Shown here piece by piece: positions 18,860 to 27,466 of a DNA stretch of 64,000 bases. This DNA comes from Glutamicibacter nicotianae (GTDB taxonomy: Bacteria; Actinomycetota; Actinomycetes; Actinomycetales; Micrococcaceae): contig NZ_BJNE01000001.1 of the NCBI RefSeq assembly GCF_006539525.1, positions 62,001 to 126,000 on the forward strand, written 5' to 3'. Every line of letters begins with the position of its first letter. Positions within the stretch are counted from its first letter, which is position 1. Below the pieces are notes generated by a model. That model saw only the letters and a program-made list of their open reading frames with translations. It made no database searches and was not told where the DNA came from. The translations under genes and the position numbers were made by a program.

Positions 18860-20131
18860 GTGCAGATCGAATCCACTTCGGATGAACAAAGTTCGTTGGA
18901 CGACCAGCAAATTCAGCGGATTCGACGCAAATCCATTTCTGTCCTCGCCGCGGGGCAGATTCTTGGTGGCTTGGGCAGTGGCGCAACCCTGACCTTGGGG
19001 TCGCTGCTGATTGTGAATGTCTCCGGGCTCGATGAACTGGCCGGCATGGCGGCAACCATGAATACGCTGGGTGCCGCCGTCATGGCACTGCCGTTGGCGA
19101 TGCTTGCTCAGAAATTCGGCCGGCGTGTTTCGCTGTCAACAGGTGCCTTGCTGGCGGCCAGCGGTGTCACCATCATCGTTGCCTCAGCATTCCTGAGATA
19201 TTGGCCGCTGCTGCTGCTCGGCATGCTGGTTCTAGGAACCGGCTCGGCAATGAATCTCCAATCCCGATTCGCTGCCACGGATTTGTCCAGCAAATCCACT
19301 CGCGGCCGTGATCTCTCCGTCGTCGTATGGTCGACAACCATCGGCGCAGTCATTGGCCCCAACTTGTTCGAGCCTGGCGAAGAACTCGCTCAGTTCATAA
19401 GTCTCCCGCCGTTTACCGGAGGCTTTCTCATTGCCATGTGCGCGCAACTGATCGGCGTGCTCGTTTACTGGGTGGGCTTGCGTCCCGACCCTTTGCAGAT
19501 CGCACAGCAACGAGCTGCTGTCCACACGCAAAAGGCTCAGCTTCGCCGCCGAGGCTGGAACATCCTGAAAAACACTCCGGCAGCTCGACGTGCGGTGCTC
19601 ACCGTGGCTTTGACCCACCTCTATATGGTGTCCATGATGTCAATGACGCCAATCCACATGCAGCATCAAGGGGCAAATCTGACGCTCATCGGCATCACGA
19701 TTTCTATTCATGTTGCCGGGATGTACGCGTTGTCGCCGGTATTCGGCTGGCTCACGGACAAGGCAGGGGCGCGGACGATCATCTTCGCAGGGCAAGCATT
19801 GCTGATCACGGCAAGCATACTCGTGTGGATCGATTCAGAGAGCCACACCGTGACAACGTTGGCTTTGCTGAGCCTGGGACTCGGCTGGTCTGCGGCCACA
19901 GTGGCCGGGGCAACGATGATTTCCGGGGCGGTTGGTATTTCAGAACGTCCACAACTGCAGGGCACCTCGGATCTCTGCATGAATCTTGCCGGTGTGCTTG
20001 GAGGGCTTAGCGCTGGCCCGGTCCTGGGAGCCGTCGGGTTCCAAGGGCTGGCCGTTGTGCTGTTGATCTTCGCGATGCTCATGATTGCTGTGAATTTGAA
20101 GGCAAACAGCTCGGATGCTGTCTACGATTAG
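18860..20131 (+). CDS. Major facilitator superfamily transporter
   Basis: 423 residues with about 12 hydrophobic segments from ISVLAAGQILGGLGSGATL onward. A cytoplasmic loop with LAQKFGRR between helices 2 and 3 matches the MFS motif A, and a second such loop, GWLTDKAGARTIIFAG, lies in the C-terminal half. GTG 18860 is chosen, with GGGAG at 18850-18854; TTG 18821 is a poorer start. The substrate is unknown. It lies only 51 bp upstream of the FAD-dependent monooxygenase-like gene, so the two may be co-transcribed and share a drug- or aromatic-compound-related role, which is inference. Confidence 0.85.
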   Translation: MQIESTSDEQSSLDDQQIQRIRRKSISVLAAGQILGGLGSGATLTLGSLLIVNVSGLDELAGMAATMNTLGAAVMALPLAMLAQKFGRRVSLSTGALLAASGVTIIVASAFLRYWPLLLLGMLVLGTGSAMNLQSRFAATDLSSKSTRGRDLSVVVWSTTIGAVIGPNLFEPGEELAQFISLPPFTGGFLIAMCAQLIGVLVYWVGLRPDPLQIAQQRAAVHTQKAQLRRRGWNILKNTPAARRAVLTVALTHLYMVSMMSMTPIHMQHQGANLTLIGITISIHVAGMYALSPVFGWLTDKAGARTIIFAGQALLITASILVWIDSESHTVTTLALLSLGLGWSAATVAGATMISGAVGISERPQLQGTSDLCMNLAGVLGGLSAGPVLGAVGFQGLAVVLLIFAMLMIAVNLKANSSDAVYD

Positions 20132-20182
20132 CGGATAGTGCCAAGCTGGAAGCTGGTTACTTCACACGGAAGGTACGGGCTC

Positions 20183-21397
20183 ATGGCAGAAGGTACACGG
20201 TGCGTCATTGTTGGGGGAGGGCCGGCCGGAATGGTGGCCGGTTTGCTGCTTGCCCGCAGTGGTGTGCCAGTAACGGTTCTGGAGAAGCACGCAGATTTCC
20301 TCAGGGATTTTCGTGGCGACACCATCCACCCCTCAACGCTGCAGTTGCTTGATGAAATCGGGCTGATAAGCGAGTTCGAAAAGATCAATTTCAGCAAGGT
20401 TGCTCAAGCGAGCATCCCCGCCAGGGACGGCTCGCCAGCTACAGTTCTCGACCTGTCGCGGTTGAAGCATCCATTTCCGTTCATCGCCATGGCGCCGCAG
20501 TGGGATTTCCTCAACTTGTTGGCTCGTGCAGGTGAAGCCGAACCGAATTTCGAGCTGAGGATGAGTACCTCGGTAACTGACGTTGTCACCGAAGGAGGCC
20601 GCATAATTGGCATCAAATATGAAGACTCGGCCGGCGACGGTGAAATGCGTGCATTGCTCACTATTGCGGCAGACGGCAGGTGGTCCCGTGTCAGAGAAGC
20701 AGCCGCACTGCCGATGAGGGAATTCTCCGTACCGATTGATGTGTGGTGGTTCAAGATTCCAAGCACAGTGGATCGAAAGAACGAACTGACTCCAGCATTT
20801 GCCAAGGATCGCTCTTTTGTCCTGATTCCGCGCGAGGGATACGTGCAGGCAGCCATGCTTTTGCCGAAGGGGCACGATGCCCGTCTACGGGCAGAAGGCG
20901 TCCAGTCATGGAGGAAGTCAATCATCCAGGCCGCTCCCGAGCTGGCAGACGGCGTACAAAGTTTGGCCCTTGATGATGCGAAGCTTCTGGACGTCAAGCT
21001 AAATCGCGCGAAACAGTGGTGGCGGAGGGGTCTGCTGTGCATTGGGGATTCTGCCCATGCCATGAGTCCAGTTGGGGGAATCGGCATCAACTTGGCCGTA
21101 CAGGATGCTGTAGCAGCGGCACGGATCTTGGCGCGGCCTCTTCGGGAGGGGACGATTTCTGATCATGATGTGGCAGCAGTACAGCGCCGCCGAACCGTCC
21201 CGACAGTTGCTACACAGATGGTTCAACGAGTTATGCATCGTGGGCTGACCCGCGTCATGCAGGCCAGCGGCGAATTCCGGGTGCCGTTGCCGATAGCTTC
21301 CGCTTTTCGCTTGTTCCCGAAGCTCACGACATTGCCAGCTCGTCTGCTTGGTGTAGGTGTTCTTCGCGAACGCCCTCCGGTCGAAGCCTGCCGGTAG
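20183..21397 (+). CDS. FAD-dependent aromatic-ring-hydroxylase/halogenase-type oxidoreductase
   Basis: 404 residues from ATG 20183, which puts the dinucleotide-binding CVIVGGGPAGMVAGLLLARSG right at the N-terminus; an in-frame GTG 20138 gives a longer start without merit. The family motifs are RGDTIHPSTLQLLDEIGL, the GD motif region GLLCIGDSAHAMSPVGGIGINLAVQDA, and LLTIAADGRWSRVR. These place it among group A flavoprotein monooxygenases (UbiH/PHBH-like). The substrate cannot be read from sequence. It follows the MFS gene by 51 bp. Confidence 0.83.
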   Translation: MAEGTRCVIVGGGPAGMVAGLLLARSGVPVTVLEKHADFLRDFRGDTIHPSTLQLLDEIGLISEFEKINFSKVAQASIPARDGSPATVLDLSRLKHPFPFIAMAPQWDFLNLLARAGEAEPNFELRMSTSVTDVVTEGGRIIGIKYEDSAGDGEMRALLTIAADGRWSRVREAAALPMREFSVPIDVWWFKIPSTVDRKNELTPAFAKDRSFVLIPREGYVQAAMLLPKGHDARLRAEGVQSWRKSIIQAAPELADGVQSLALDDAKLLDVKLNRAKQWWRRGLLCIGDSAHAMSPVGGIGINLAVQDAVAAARILARPLREGTISDHDVAAVQRRRTVPTVATQMVQRVMHRGLTRVMQASGEFRVPLPIASAFRLFPKLTTLPARLLGVGVLRERPPVEACR

Positions 21398-21415
21398 AAA
21401 AAGGTTAAAACCAGC

Positions 21416-21453
21416 AAAGGTGCAGTTCCATCCTTGCGGGGAACTGCACCTTT
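21416..21453. terminator. Bidirectional hairpin terminator
   Basis: A perfect 14-bp stem (21416-21429 with 21440-21453) between the convergent oxidoreductase and cold-shock genes. The arms begin and end with AAA/TTT, so it can work on both strands. Confidence 0.8.
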
Positions 21454-21465
21454 GAAGAAAGTCTC

Positions 21466-21669
21466 TTAGCGAGCCTGGATGTTGGTAGCCTGTGGGCCCT
21501 TTGGACCAGCTTCCAGGGTGTACTCAACGGTCTGGCCCTCTTCGAGGCTACGGAAACCGAAGCTCTGGATTGCGCTGTAGTGTGCGAAGACGTCAGCCGA
21601 TCCATCCGAAGGAGCGATGAAGCCGAAGCCCTTTTCAGCGTTGAACCATTTTACGGTGCCAGTGGCCAT
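21466..21669 (-). CDS. Cold-shock domain protein (CspA family)
   Basis: 67 residues, one cold-shock domain. RNP1 is visible as KGFGFIAP and RNP2 as VFAHYSAI, starting from [16 protein letters not shown]. It binds single-stranded RNA/DNA and acts as an RNA chaperone. AGGAAATAAC precedes ATG 21669. A long, AT-richer gene-free stretch lies upstream, which would fit the long 5' leader that many cspA-type mRNAs carry. No neighbour suggests a special role. Confidence 0.95.
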   Translation of the reverse strand: MATGTVKWFNAEKGFGFIAPSDGSADVFAHYSAIQSFGFRSLEEGQTVEYTLEAGPKGPQATNIQAR

Positions 21670-22307
21670 AGTGTTATTTCCTTATTTATTGATGGCCACG
21701 ATGTGGCCTGGTTGCCGATCCGAAGTTTCGAATCGGAAAATTTAGGGGTTACCTCGCGCAGAGCTGCCGAGAACGATTCGCCTGCCGTCGATACAGAGCA
21801 TCGAATACTGATTTTGCCGGTATCGGCCAAAAACGGGGGTCGCTGCACATGCTTAGAACATCATCGGCTTCCAGGCTGCTAACGGGTAATGACCCCACGC
21901 TAACGGAGTAGAACAAGGAAGCCACAGAAAAGTGACGCACGGAGACGTCGAGATGTTTTATCTGCAGTGAAGAAGAGAAGATGAAGAATTCGTTTCGATA
22001 GGAGTTCATTCGATCTGAGGATCGATGAACCGATTTGCAAAGCACAGACGATTTGTTGGCTGTGCTACAAATCCTACTGCTAACAATTGCTGGCGGGGAC
22101 TCACACCTGCAACCGTTGAGGTAACGAATAAAGCCTACCATTGATCGCCGGCCGGTGGGGCGTGACGTGTGATACGTGGGTAATCTGCCGAGGAAAATCA
22201 CGCCATCGGAGTTCACGACTTGTCGATTGACTAGTACGTTAGCAAGATGTAATTCTCTGCAGAATTGATGAGCATTATTCTCGCGCCCATCGGGTGGCCG
22301 CAGCACG
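21670..22307. other. Gene-free, AT-richer leader/promoter region of the cold-shock gene
   Basis: About 640 bp with no convincing coding frame. The longest frame, on the minus strand, has no family features and codon use unlike the neighbours. The part next to the cold-shock gene probably holds its promoter and 5' leader. Nothing else was recognised. Confidence 0.6.
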
Positions 22308-22336
22308 GCCCCCTGGAAATTAGTGCGCCAGGGGGC
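22308..22336 (-). terminator. Hairpin terminator of the thioredoxin reductase-like gene
   Basis: A 9-bp GC-rich stem (22308-22316 with 22328-22336) and an 11-nt loop, just beyond the stop of the minus-strand oxidoreductase. Confidence 0.65.
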
Positions 22337-22347
22337 AGGGGCAGCAG

Positions 22348-23283
22348 CTACGGTTTCGCTGGCGCTGGGGCCTTAGCCAACCGACTGCCCAGCAGATCAG
22401 CATTGATGGCAGCTCCTGCGACCGTTCCAGATGCTGCCGCGGCCATGACCATCGCTCCCAGGTTACTGGCGTTTCCCGCGGCGTATACTCCGGGCAGAGC
22501 GGTAGCGCCCATTTCATTGACTTGGATGAAGGTGCCAAACGGATTTTCGGCAAGCTGCCCGCCGAGCGACAGGTAAAGCGAGGCTTGCGCGTTCATCTGG
22601 CTTGCCACCACCAGTGCCTGCGCGTTGACCTTTCGGCCGTCTGCAAGGGTCACTGAATCCAGATTTCCCTGAGCATCGAAATCGATCGCTTGCACTGATT
22701 GCTCGATGACCGGTATTTCCAAGGCGGCAAGTGTTGCGCGATTCTCGTCGTTCAACGCGGCCGGGGTGTGGTTGATGAAAGTGATGCTAGGGCTTAGCTG
22801 GCTGAACATCATCGCTTGATGGGTGCTCATGGGCCCGATACCGAGAACCAGGATTTCTTGGTCGCGGACTTCCCAGCCATGGCAGTAAGCGCAGTGGACC
22901 GCGGTATCGCCCCATGCGCGGGCCAGGCCTGGAATCGGAGGCAAGTCATCGACCAGACCCGTCGCCAGCACGATGCGGTCTGCGCTGAATGCTTGGCCGG
23001 ACATCGTGACGCTGAAACCGGTCTCCATCGAACCGCCGAGCTGGTCGACTGCGCCTTCGATAATTTGCACTCCGTAGTTCATGGCCTCCTGCCGTCCGCG
23101 GGACAAGAAGTCAAGGGGATTGATGCCTTCGTTTCCCAGGATGTTATGCGCATGCTGCGCTGCAGCGTTTCGCGGCTTTCCTTCATCGATAACCAGCACA
23201 GTGCGCCGCGAACGGCCTAGCGCGATGGCGGCCGCGAGTCCCGCACTGCCGCCGCCGATGACGATTGCTTCGTAATGTTCCAT
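22348..23283 (-). CDS. NAD(P)/FAD-dependent thioredoxin reductase-like protein
   Basis: 311 residues from ATG 23283, which has AAGGAGAGG just upstream and starts the FAD motif YEAIVIGGGSAGLAAAIALGRS at residue 4. A CxxC pair sits in VHCAYCHGWE (about residue 135), at the thioredoxin reductase active-site position, with an unusual AY between the cysteines and HG after. The NAD(P) loop is ILVLGIGPMSTHQ, and the C-terminal FAD contact is GVYAAGNASN. Many such proteins are redox enzymes for a dedicated partner or natural-product dithiols. It is divergent from an XRE/cupin regulator with a palindrome in between, so that regulator probably controls it. Confidence 0.82.
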   Translation of the reverse strand: MEHYEAIVIGGGSAGLAAAIALGRSRRTVLVIDEGKPRNAAAQHAHNILGNEGINPLDFLSRGRQEAMNYGVQIIEGAVDQLGGSMETGFSVTMSGQAFSADRIVLATGLVDDLPPIPGLARAWGDTAVHCAYCHGWEVRDQEILVLGIGPMSTHQAMMFSQLSPSITFINHTPAALNDENRATLAALEIPVIEQSVQAIDFDAQGNLDSVTLADGRKVNAQALVVASQMNAQASLYLSLGGQLAENPFGTFIQVNEMGATALPGVYAAGNASNLGAMVMAAAASGTVAGAAINADLLGSRLAKAPAPAKP

Positions 23284-23332
23284 GTCCCTCTCCTTGCTGC
23301 GTTCGGTGTACTGTCCACGGTATCGACGAATT

Positions 23333-23358
23333 GCGCGAAAGGGTGTACCCTTTTGCGC
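23333..23358. promoter_or_regulatory. Inverted-repeat operator between the reductase-like gene and the XRE/cupin regulator
   Basis: GCGC-g-AAAGGGT-gt-ACCCTTT-t-GCGC is a symmetric 26-bp sequence ending one base before the regulator's ATG (23359). It overlaps the presumed -10 element TACCCT (23346-23351), so binding would block the regulator's own transcription. Confidence 0.6.
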
Positions 23359-23934
23359 ATGACGCAAGAAATCGATGTGGATCAGATTATCCGGCAACGC
23401 ATCAGGACGCTTCGGCAGAATCTCGGATGGTCATTGGAATCATTGGCGAGCAAGGCATCCCTCAGCGTTTCCACGCTCAGCAGGATCGAAACAGGAAGCC
23501 GTCGTATTGCCCTTGACCAGCTGATACCCATAGCCAAGGCGCTGAACACCAGTTTGGACGAGCTCGCGTCAACCTCTGAGGCCGAGATCATTATCCGCCC
23601 GGAGCCGATTTCGATGCCGGGGGTCACCATGTGGAAGCTGTCCACCGATGACGCGGTGAACGGTGTCAATGTTTCGAAAATGCGCTTCGATCCTTCGCAG
23701 GCGCCCGCTCCCACCGAGCTGCGCATCCATCCGGGCAAGGAATGGTTCACAGTGCTCCTCGGCGAGATCCAGCTGAAGCTGGGGGATCGAACCTACCATG
23801 TGAAGGCAGGTCAATCCGCCCAGTTCGACACCATGACTCCTCATGCGATGTGGGCGGTCAATGGTGTTGCCGAGGTGCTCGGAATCATGGATCATGCCGG
23901 CCAGCGAGCCCATGAGCACGACACAGCCGGCTAG
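23359..23934 (+). CDS. XRE-family regulator with C-terminal cupin domain
   Basis: 191 residues from ATG 23359. Residues about 10-65 form a helix-turn-helix of the XRE type (LRQNLGWSLESLASKASLSVSTLSRIETGSR). Residues about 110-185 form a cupin sensor (HPGKEWFTVLLGEIQLKLGDRT, FDTMTPHAMWAVNG). No ribosome binding site is present; TACCCT lies 7 nt before the ATG, so the mRNA is probably leaderless. A perfect-looking palindrome covers this promoter, consistent with autoregulation. The divergent thioredoxin reductase-like gene is the likely target. Confidence 0.85.
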   Translation: MTQEIDVDQIIRQRIRTLRQNLGWSLESLASKASLSVSTLSRIETGSRRIALDQLIPIAKALNTSLDELASTSEAEIIIRPEPISMPGVTMWKLSTDDAVNGVNVSKMRFDPSQAPAPTELRIHPGKEWFTVLLGEIQLKLGDRTYHVKAGQSAQFDTMTPHAMWAVNGVAEVLGIMDHAGQRAHEHDTAG

Positions 23935-24006
23935 TTTAGTGAATTCAATTACTCTTGGATAGCCTGAGGGCAGAGTATTGAACACCGCGATGCCAGGAGG
24001 GCAACG

Positions 24007-24825
24007 ATGACGCACCAGCTCAACGAAGAGCTAGAACAGACCCTAGCTGATGGCGATTTCTATTTTGAAGCTCTTGGCGATGGGCGCTATCGCTCGTCAT
24101 GGCATTCCCAGGGTGCGTGGAATCCGCATGAGCAGCATATGGCTCCCGCCTCGGGAATCTTGGCTTATGCCTTGGAAAATTTCCAGCCACGCGCAGACAT
24201 GCGCATCGCACGGATCAGCTACGAAATCCACGGTCTGATCCATGCCGGGGAATTCGAGATCTCAACGCGAATGGTCCGTCCCGGCCGGACGATCGAATTG
24301 ATTGAGGCCGAGATGACTGCCAAGGGCCGCACCAGCATCGTAGCGCGCGCCTGGCGAGTCATCCAGAGCGACACCAGTGCTGTAGCAGGGATCGAAGACA
24401 AGGAAATCCCGGGTCCAGATGCCTGCTCGGTCCGGGACATCAGCGAGAAATGGCCTGGTGGCTACATCAAATCCATCGAGATGCGTGCCAATGATGAACT
24501 GCGCCCAGGTCGGGGCTTCGCATGGCTGCGTACTCCTTATGCGCTGGTCGACACGGGAGACGCTACTGTGTTATCCAGCCTGGTGGGAATGATCGACACG
24601 GCAAACGGCGTGGTGCCACGTGTGGATCCGGGTGAAGGGACCTGGATCTACCCGAACGTGGATCTCCAGATCCACATGTACCGCATGCCGGTAGGCGAGT
24701 GGCTGGGGCTGGATGTCCAGCAGAGCTACGGCACCGACGGCATCGGACTGACCTCAACGGTTTTGCACGATGAAACTGGCCCTTTCGGCCGGGCCGAGCA
24801 GATCCTGACGGTCCGTTCGCGCTAG
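24007..24825 (+). CDS. Hotdog-fold acyl-CoA thioesterase family protein
   Basis: 272 residues with two hotdog halves. The N-terminal half contains GDGRYRSSWHSQGAWNPHEQ, HMAPASGILAYALE and EISTRMVRPGRTIELIEAEM; the C-terminal half contains SSLVGMIDTANGVVPRVDPG and IHMYRMPVGEWLGLDVQQ. This is the TesB/acyl-CoA thioesterase-like arrangement that hydrolyses CoA esters of medium/long acyl chains; the substrate is not known. AGGAGGG precedes ATG 24007. It ends tail to tail (4-bp overlap) with the uridine kinase-like gene. Confidence 0.78.
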   Translation: MTHQLNEELEQTLADGDFYFEALGDGRYRSSWHSQGAWNPHEQHMAPASGILAYALENFQPRADMRIARISYEIHGLIHAGEFEISTRMVRPGRTIELIEAEMTAKGRTSIVARAWRVIQSDTSAVAGIEDKEIPGPDACSVRDISEKWPGGYIKSIEMRANDELRPGRGFAWLRTPYALVDTGDATVLSSLVGMIDTANGVVPRVDPGEGTWIYPNVDLQIHMYRMPVGEWLGLDVQQSYGTDGIGLTSTVLHDETGPFGRAEQILTVRSR

Positions 24826-25490
24826 TTCGATGCGCCGGCTGAAAGCTTGGCCAGCAGCTTCTTGAGCTCTGGCTTGGACTTCAGCGTGAACTGCCGCTGG
24901 CGGTACTTTTCCCGGTCTGCGCTGTGGGCCTGGAAAAGTGCATAGCCGCGCTTGACCAGGAATAAGATCGGCTTCCGGCGCTGTGCCACGTCGCGAACGA
25001 ATCTCCGAAGAGCGGTGACCAAGGCCGGTTCGTCGACATAGTACGCCTGGACATTGAGGCCCTTGGCACGCAGCGGCTCAAGGATTTCGTAGAGGAAGAT
25101 GCCTTCGGCGACGATCGGTCCTCCGGCGCACGTGATTTCGCGATGCCCGTTGTAGCTCGAGGTTGCGATTGAGTAGTTGGGGACCATGGTGGTACCGCGC
25201 TGGAGCAAATCATCGATTGCCTGCAGCGCGGCTTCCTGATTCCAGGTAGCCGAATCGTCCCAGTCGATTTCGCCGTAGCCGGTGCGGGGGAACTCAACAG
25301 GATTCCCGTCTTCACTGATCTGGCGGTAGAACTCGTCCAGCGGCAGATGAGGCTGGCCGAATTTCGACGCGAGATAGGACTTGCCGGATCCGGACGGCCC
25401 GGCAATCAGGATGACAGGGGTTGAAGAATTTGGCACGCCTTTTATTATGGCCCAGAAATGCCGGCCTTCGGCAACCAGCTGCTGTGACAT
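24822..25490 (-). CDS. Uridine kinase-like P-loop kinase
   Basis: 222 residues. The P-loop is LIAGPSGSGKSYLASKFG (about residues 28-45), followed by LPLDEFYRQ, a kinase substrate loop like that of uridine kinase/phosphoribulokinase, and a lid region LRRFVRDVAQRRKP. GGTGGAG lies 5 nt before ATG 25490. It would phosphorylate a nucleoside or small metabolite in the cytoplasm; the exact substrate is uncertain because the family is broad. It is convergent with the thioesterase gene and divergent from the lipoate ligase-like gene. Confidence 0.75.
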   Translation of the reverse strand: MSQQLVAEGRHFWAIIKGVPNSSTPVILIAGPSGSGKSYLASKFGQPHLPLDEFYRQISEDGNPVEFPRTGYGEIDWDDSATWNQEAALQAIDDLLQRGTTMVPNYSIATSSYNGHREITCAGGPIVAEGIFLYEILEPLRAKGLNVQAYYVDEPALVTALRRFVRDVAQRRKPILFLVKRGYALFQAHSADREKYRQRQFTLKSKPELKKLLAKLSAGASN

Positions 25491-25531
25491 CTACTCCACC
25501 TGAAGCGATTTGCTGAATTAGACTCAGTTCC

Positions 25532-26269
25532 ATGAGTTTGTGGAATGCCCAGTCAGATGCGCCGTTATCCGTGGAAATCGAAGTTCCAAGCGGAGACCCG
25601 GCAGCTGACCTAGAACGCGGAGTGCAGTTGCTGCGCGATGTCCAGTCGGGCGAGAGGGGTTCTTTGCTACGGCTCTATCGTCCGGACCCGACTCTGGCCT
25701 TTGGCCAGCGTGATGTGCGTCTGGACGGCTATGAGGAGGCGCGGGAGGTGGCGCAGCAGCTCGGCTTTGCGCCATTGGTGCGCAAAGCCGGTGGCCGAGC
25801 CGCGGCATATCACCGGGGCACATTAATCGTTGACCACATTGAGCCCGAAGCTGAGGCAGTGATGCGCCAGCAAAGCCGCTTCGAGGTATTTGCCCGCGTC
25901 TATGCCAACGCCTTCCAGCGCCTTGGCGTGAATGCGCAGGTCGGGCCAATCCCGGGGGAGTACTGCCCCGGCGATCATTCGGTACATGGTCTCCCTGACG
26001 GGAACTCGCCGCGCAACTATCCAGTGAAGCTGGTAGGAACGGCTCAGCGTGTGGTTTCCGGCGCATGGCTGTTCTCTTCAGTCTTTGTTGTCGAGGATTC
26101 TTCGTCCTTGCGCCAGGTCCTTGATGGGGTCTACCAGGCAATGGGTGTTCCGATGGATCCGACAACGGTAGGCGCAGCGAACGATTTGCTCGCCGGTGTC
26201 ACGACTGAAGCATTTGTTTCCGCGTTGCTCGAGGAATACCGCGAGCACGCAACGCTGCACGGTGCATAG
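25532..26269 (+). CDS. Biotin/lipoate A/B protein ligase family protein
   Basis: 245 residues of the LplA/LipB/BirA fold. Motifs are LLRLYRPDPTLAFGQRDV, VRKAGGRAAAYHRGTLIVDHI (the GGR-A-H catalytic loop) and PVKLVGTAQRVVSGAWLFSSVF with the lysine that binds the acyl-adenylate. It probably attaches or transfers lipoyl/octanoyl groups onto E2 or GcvH domains. TAGACT at 25519-25524 sits 7 nt before the ATG with no Shine-Dalgarno, indicating a leaderless mRNA. The gene stands alone, so its acceptor cannot be read from context. Confidence 0.78.
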   Translation: MSLWNAQSDAPLSVEIEVPSGDPAADLERGVQLLRDVQSGERGSLLRLYRPDPTLAFGQRDVRLDGYEEAREVAQQLGFAPLVRKAGGRAAAYHRGTLIVDHIEPEAEAVMRQQSRFEVFARVYANAFQRLGVNAQVGPIPGEYCPGDHSVHGLPDGNSPRNYPVKLVGTAQRVVSGAWLFSSVFVVEDSSSLRQVLDGVYQAMGVPMDPTTVGAANDLLAGVTTEAFVSALLEEYREHATLHGA

Positions 26270-26277
26270 CGCAGCTT

Positions 26278-26313
26278 AAAAAAGCATCGGCACCTGCTAG
26301 GGGGTGCCGATGC
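26278..26313 (-). terminator. Hairpin terminator of the glutaredoxin-like gene
   Basis: An 11-bp stem (26284-26294 with 26303-26313) preceded on the plus strand by AAAAAA (26278-26283), i.e. a U-tract for the minus-strand transcript. Confidence 0.8.
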
Positions 26314-26331
26314 CTGGTCTTGCGAGTGGAA

Positions 26332-26631
26332 CTATGCGCCGACGCGCTCAACAACCTCGTCGATGCGCGGGTTGGTGGCTGCGGTTCCATCCGGGAAAAT
26401 CAGAGTTGGAACGGTCTGGTTGCCGTTGTTGAACGACTCGACGATCTCCGCGGTGCCTTCAACTTCTTCGATATTCACCTCGGTGTAGGCGACACCCTTC
26501 TGGTCCATCAGGCGCTTGAGGTTGCGGCAGTAGCCGCACCAGCTGGTGGTGAACATGGTGACTCCGCCGGCAGCGGGAACGTACTGGTCAAGGTTCAATT
26601 CATTGCTCATAGTTGGTGTAACGGCACGCAT
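26332..26631 (-). CDS. Mycoredoxin/glutaredoxin-like protein
   Basis: 99 residues from ATG 26631; an inner ATG at 26610 would give 92. A thioredoxin fold with redox motif CGYC in MFTTSWCGYCRNLKRLMDQ, then NQTVPTLIFPDGT (the cis-Pro TVP loop). TTSWCGYC is the signature of actinobacterial mycoredoxin-1, which reduces mycothiol mixed disulfides. Mycothiol use is also implied by mscR three genes away. It is transcribed divergently from the SRAP gene and has its own terminator. The exact start is unsettled, since both ribosome binding sites are weak. Confidence 0.85.
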   Translation of the reverse strand: MRAVTPTMSNELNLDQYVPAAGGVTMFTTSWCGYCRNLKRLMDQKGVAYTEVNIEEVEGTAEIVESFNNGNQTVPTLIFPDGTAATNPRIDEVVERVGA

Positions 26632-26737
26632 GTTGACTTTGTTCCCGGCTGGCCGGAAAAAGTTCGCTGAATTCTCGGACGCTGCTCGCTAGACTGGGGA
26701 GCAGATTTTCCTTGAGGCCGGACTAGGGGGGCAAGCG

Positions 26738-27466
26738 ATGTGCGGACGATATGTGATGGCCAAAGCTATCGGCGATCTGGTGGCGGAGGCCGAGGCCGAA
26801 GCTGACGACAACCTGGAATTGCGCCAGTCATGGAACGTTGCGCCAACCACCGATGTGCCGATTGTGCTCGAGCGGCTGATCGGCGATGATCTGCACCGCC
26901 AGGTCCATGTCGCCCGGTGGGGGCTGGTGCCAGGCTGGGCGAAGGAGCTTTCGGTCGGGGTGCGTGCCTTCAACGCGCGCAGCGAGACGGCCAGCACCAA
27001 GCCGACCTTCCGCTCAGCAGTGAAGAAGCGCCGAGCCGTCGTCCCGGTGGAAGGCTACTACGAGTGGAAGAAGGAGGGCAGCAAGAAACGCCCCTTCTAC
27101 GTGCACCGCGAGGATGGAAAGCTGATCTTCTTCGCTGGCCTCTATGAATGGTGGAAGGACGAGGACGGATCCTGGATTCTTTCCACCTCGATCATGACCA
27201 TGGACTCGCCTTCGGCTGAAGAACCAGGGGTGCTCGGCGAACTTGCCGGCCTGCACGACCGCTTGCCCATTCCGCTGGGCAAGGAGATGATGGGCCGTTG
27301 GATGAACCCTGCCGAGGAAGATGGCGAAGGGCTGATCGAGCAGATTCGTGCACAAGCGTTCGATGTGGCCTCAGAATGGACCATGCATGAGGTCGACACC
27401 GCTGTCGGCAATGTGCGCAACAACTCTCCGGAGCTGATCGAGGCGCACAGCAACTCGCTGTTCTAG
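26738..27466 (+). CDS. SOS response-associated peptidase (SRAP/YedK/HMCES family)
   Basis: 242 residues beginning MCGRY, where Cys2 becomes the N-terminal nucleophile that forms a thiazolidine crosslink with abasic sites in single-stranded DNA. Other family motifs are WNVAPTTDVPIV, ARWGLVPGWAK, FNARSETASTKPTFR, VVPVEGYYEWKK, FFAGLYEWW and HDRLPIPL with the catalytic His-Asp region. The protein shields abasic sites at stalled forks. GGGGGG ribosome binding site 26727-26732. No LexA box was seen upstream. The stop overlaps the convergent membrane-protein gene by 4 bp. Confidence 0.93.
   Translation: MCGRYVMAKAIGDLVAEAEAEADDNLELRQSWNVAPTTDVPIVLERLIGDDLHRQVHVARWGLVPGWAKELSVGVRAFNARSETASTKPTFRSAVKKRRAVVPVEGYYEWKKEGSKKRPFYVHREDGKLIFFAGLYEWWKDEDGSWILSTSIMTMDSPSAEEPGVLGELAGLHDRLPIPLGKEMMGRWMNPAEEDGEGLIEQIRAQAFDVASEWTMHEVDTAVGNVRNNSPELIEAHSNSLF

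Noticed and set aside
21749-22306. 185-codon minus-strand frame upstream of the cold-shock gene
   Set aside because: Codon use and composition differ from all neighbours, no family features; treated as leader/promoter DNA.
26638-26737. LexA box before the SRAP gene
   Set aside because: No CGAAC-N4-GTTCG match in the intergenic region.
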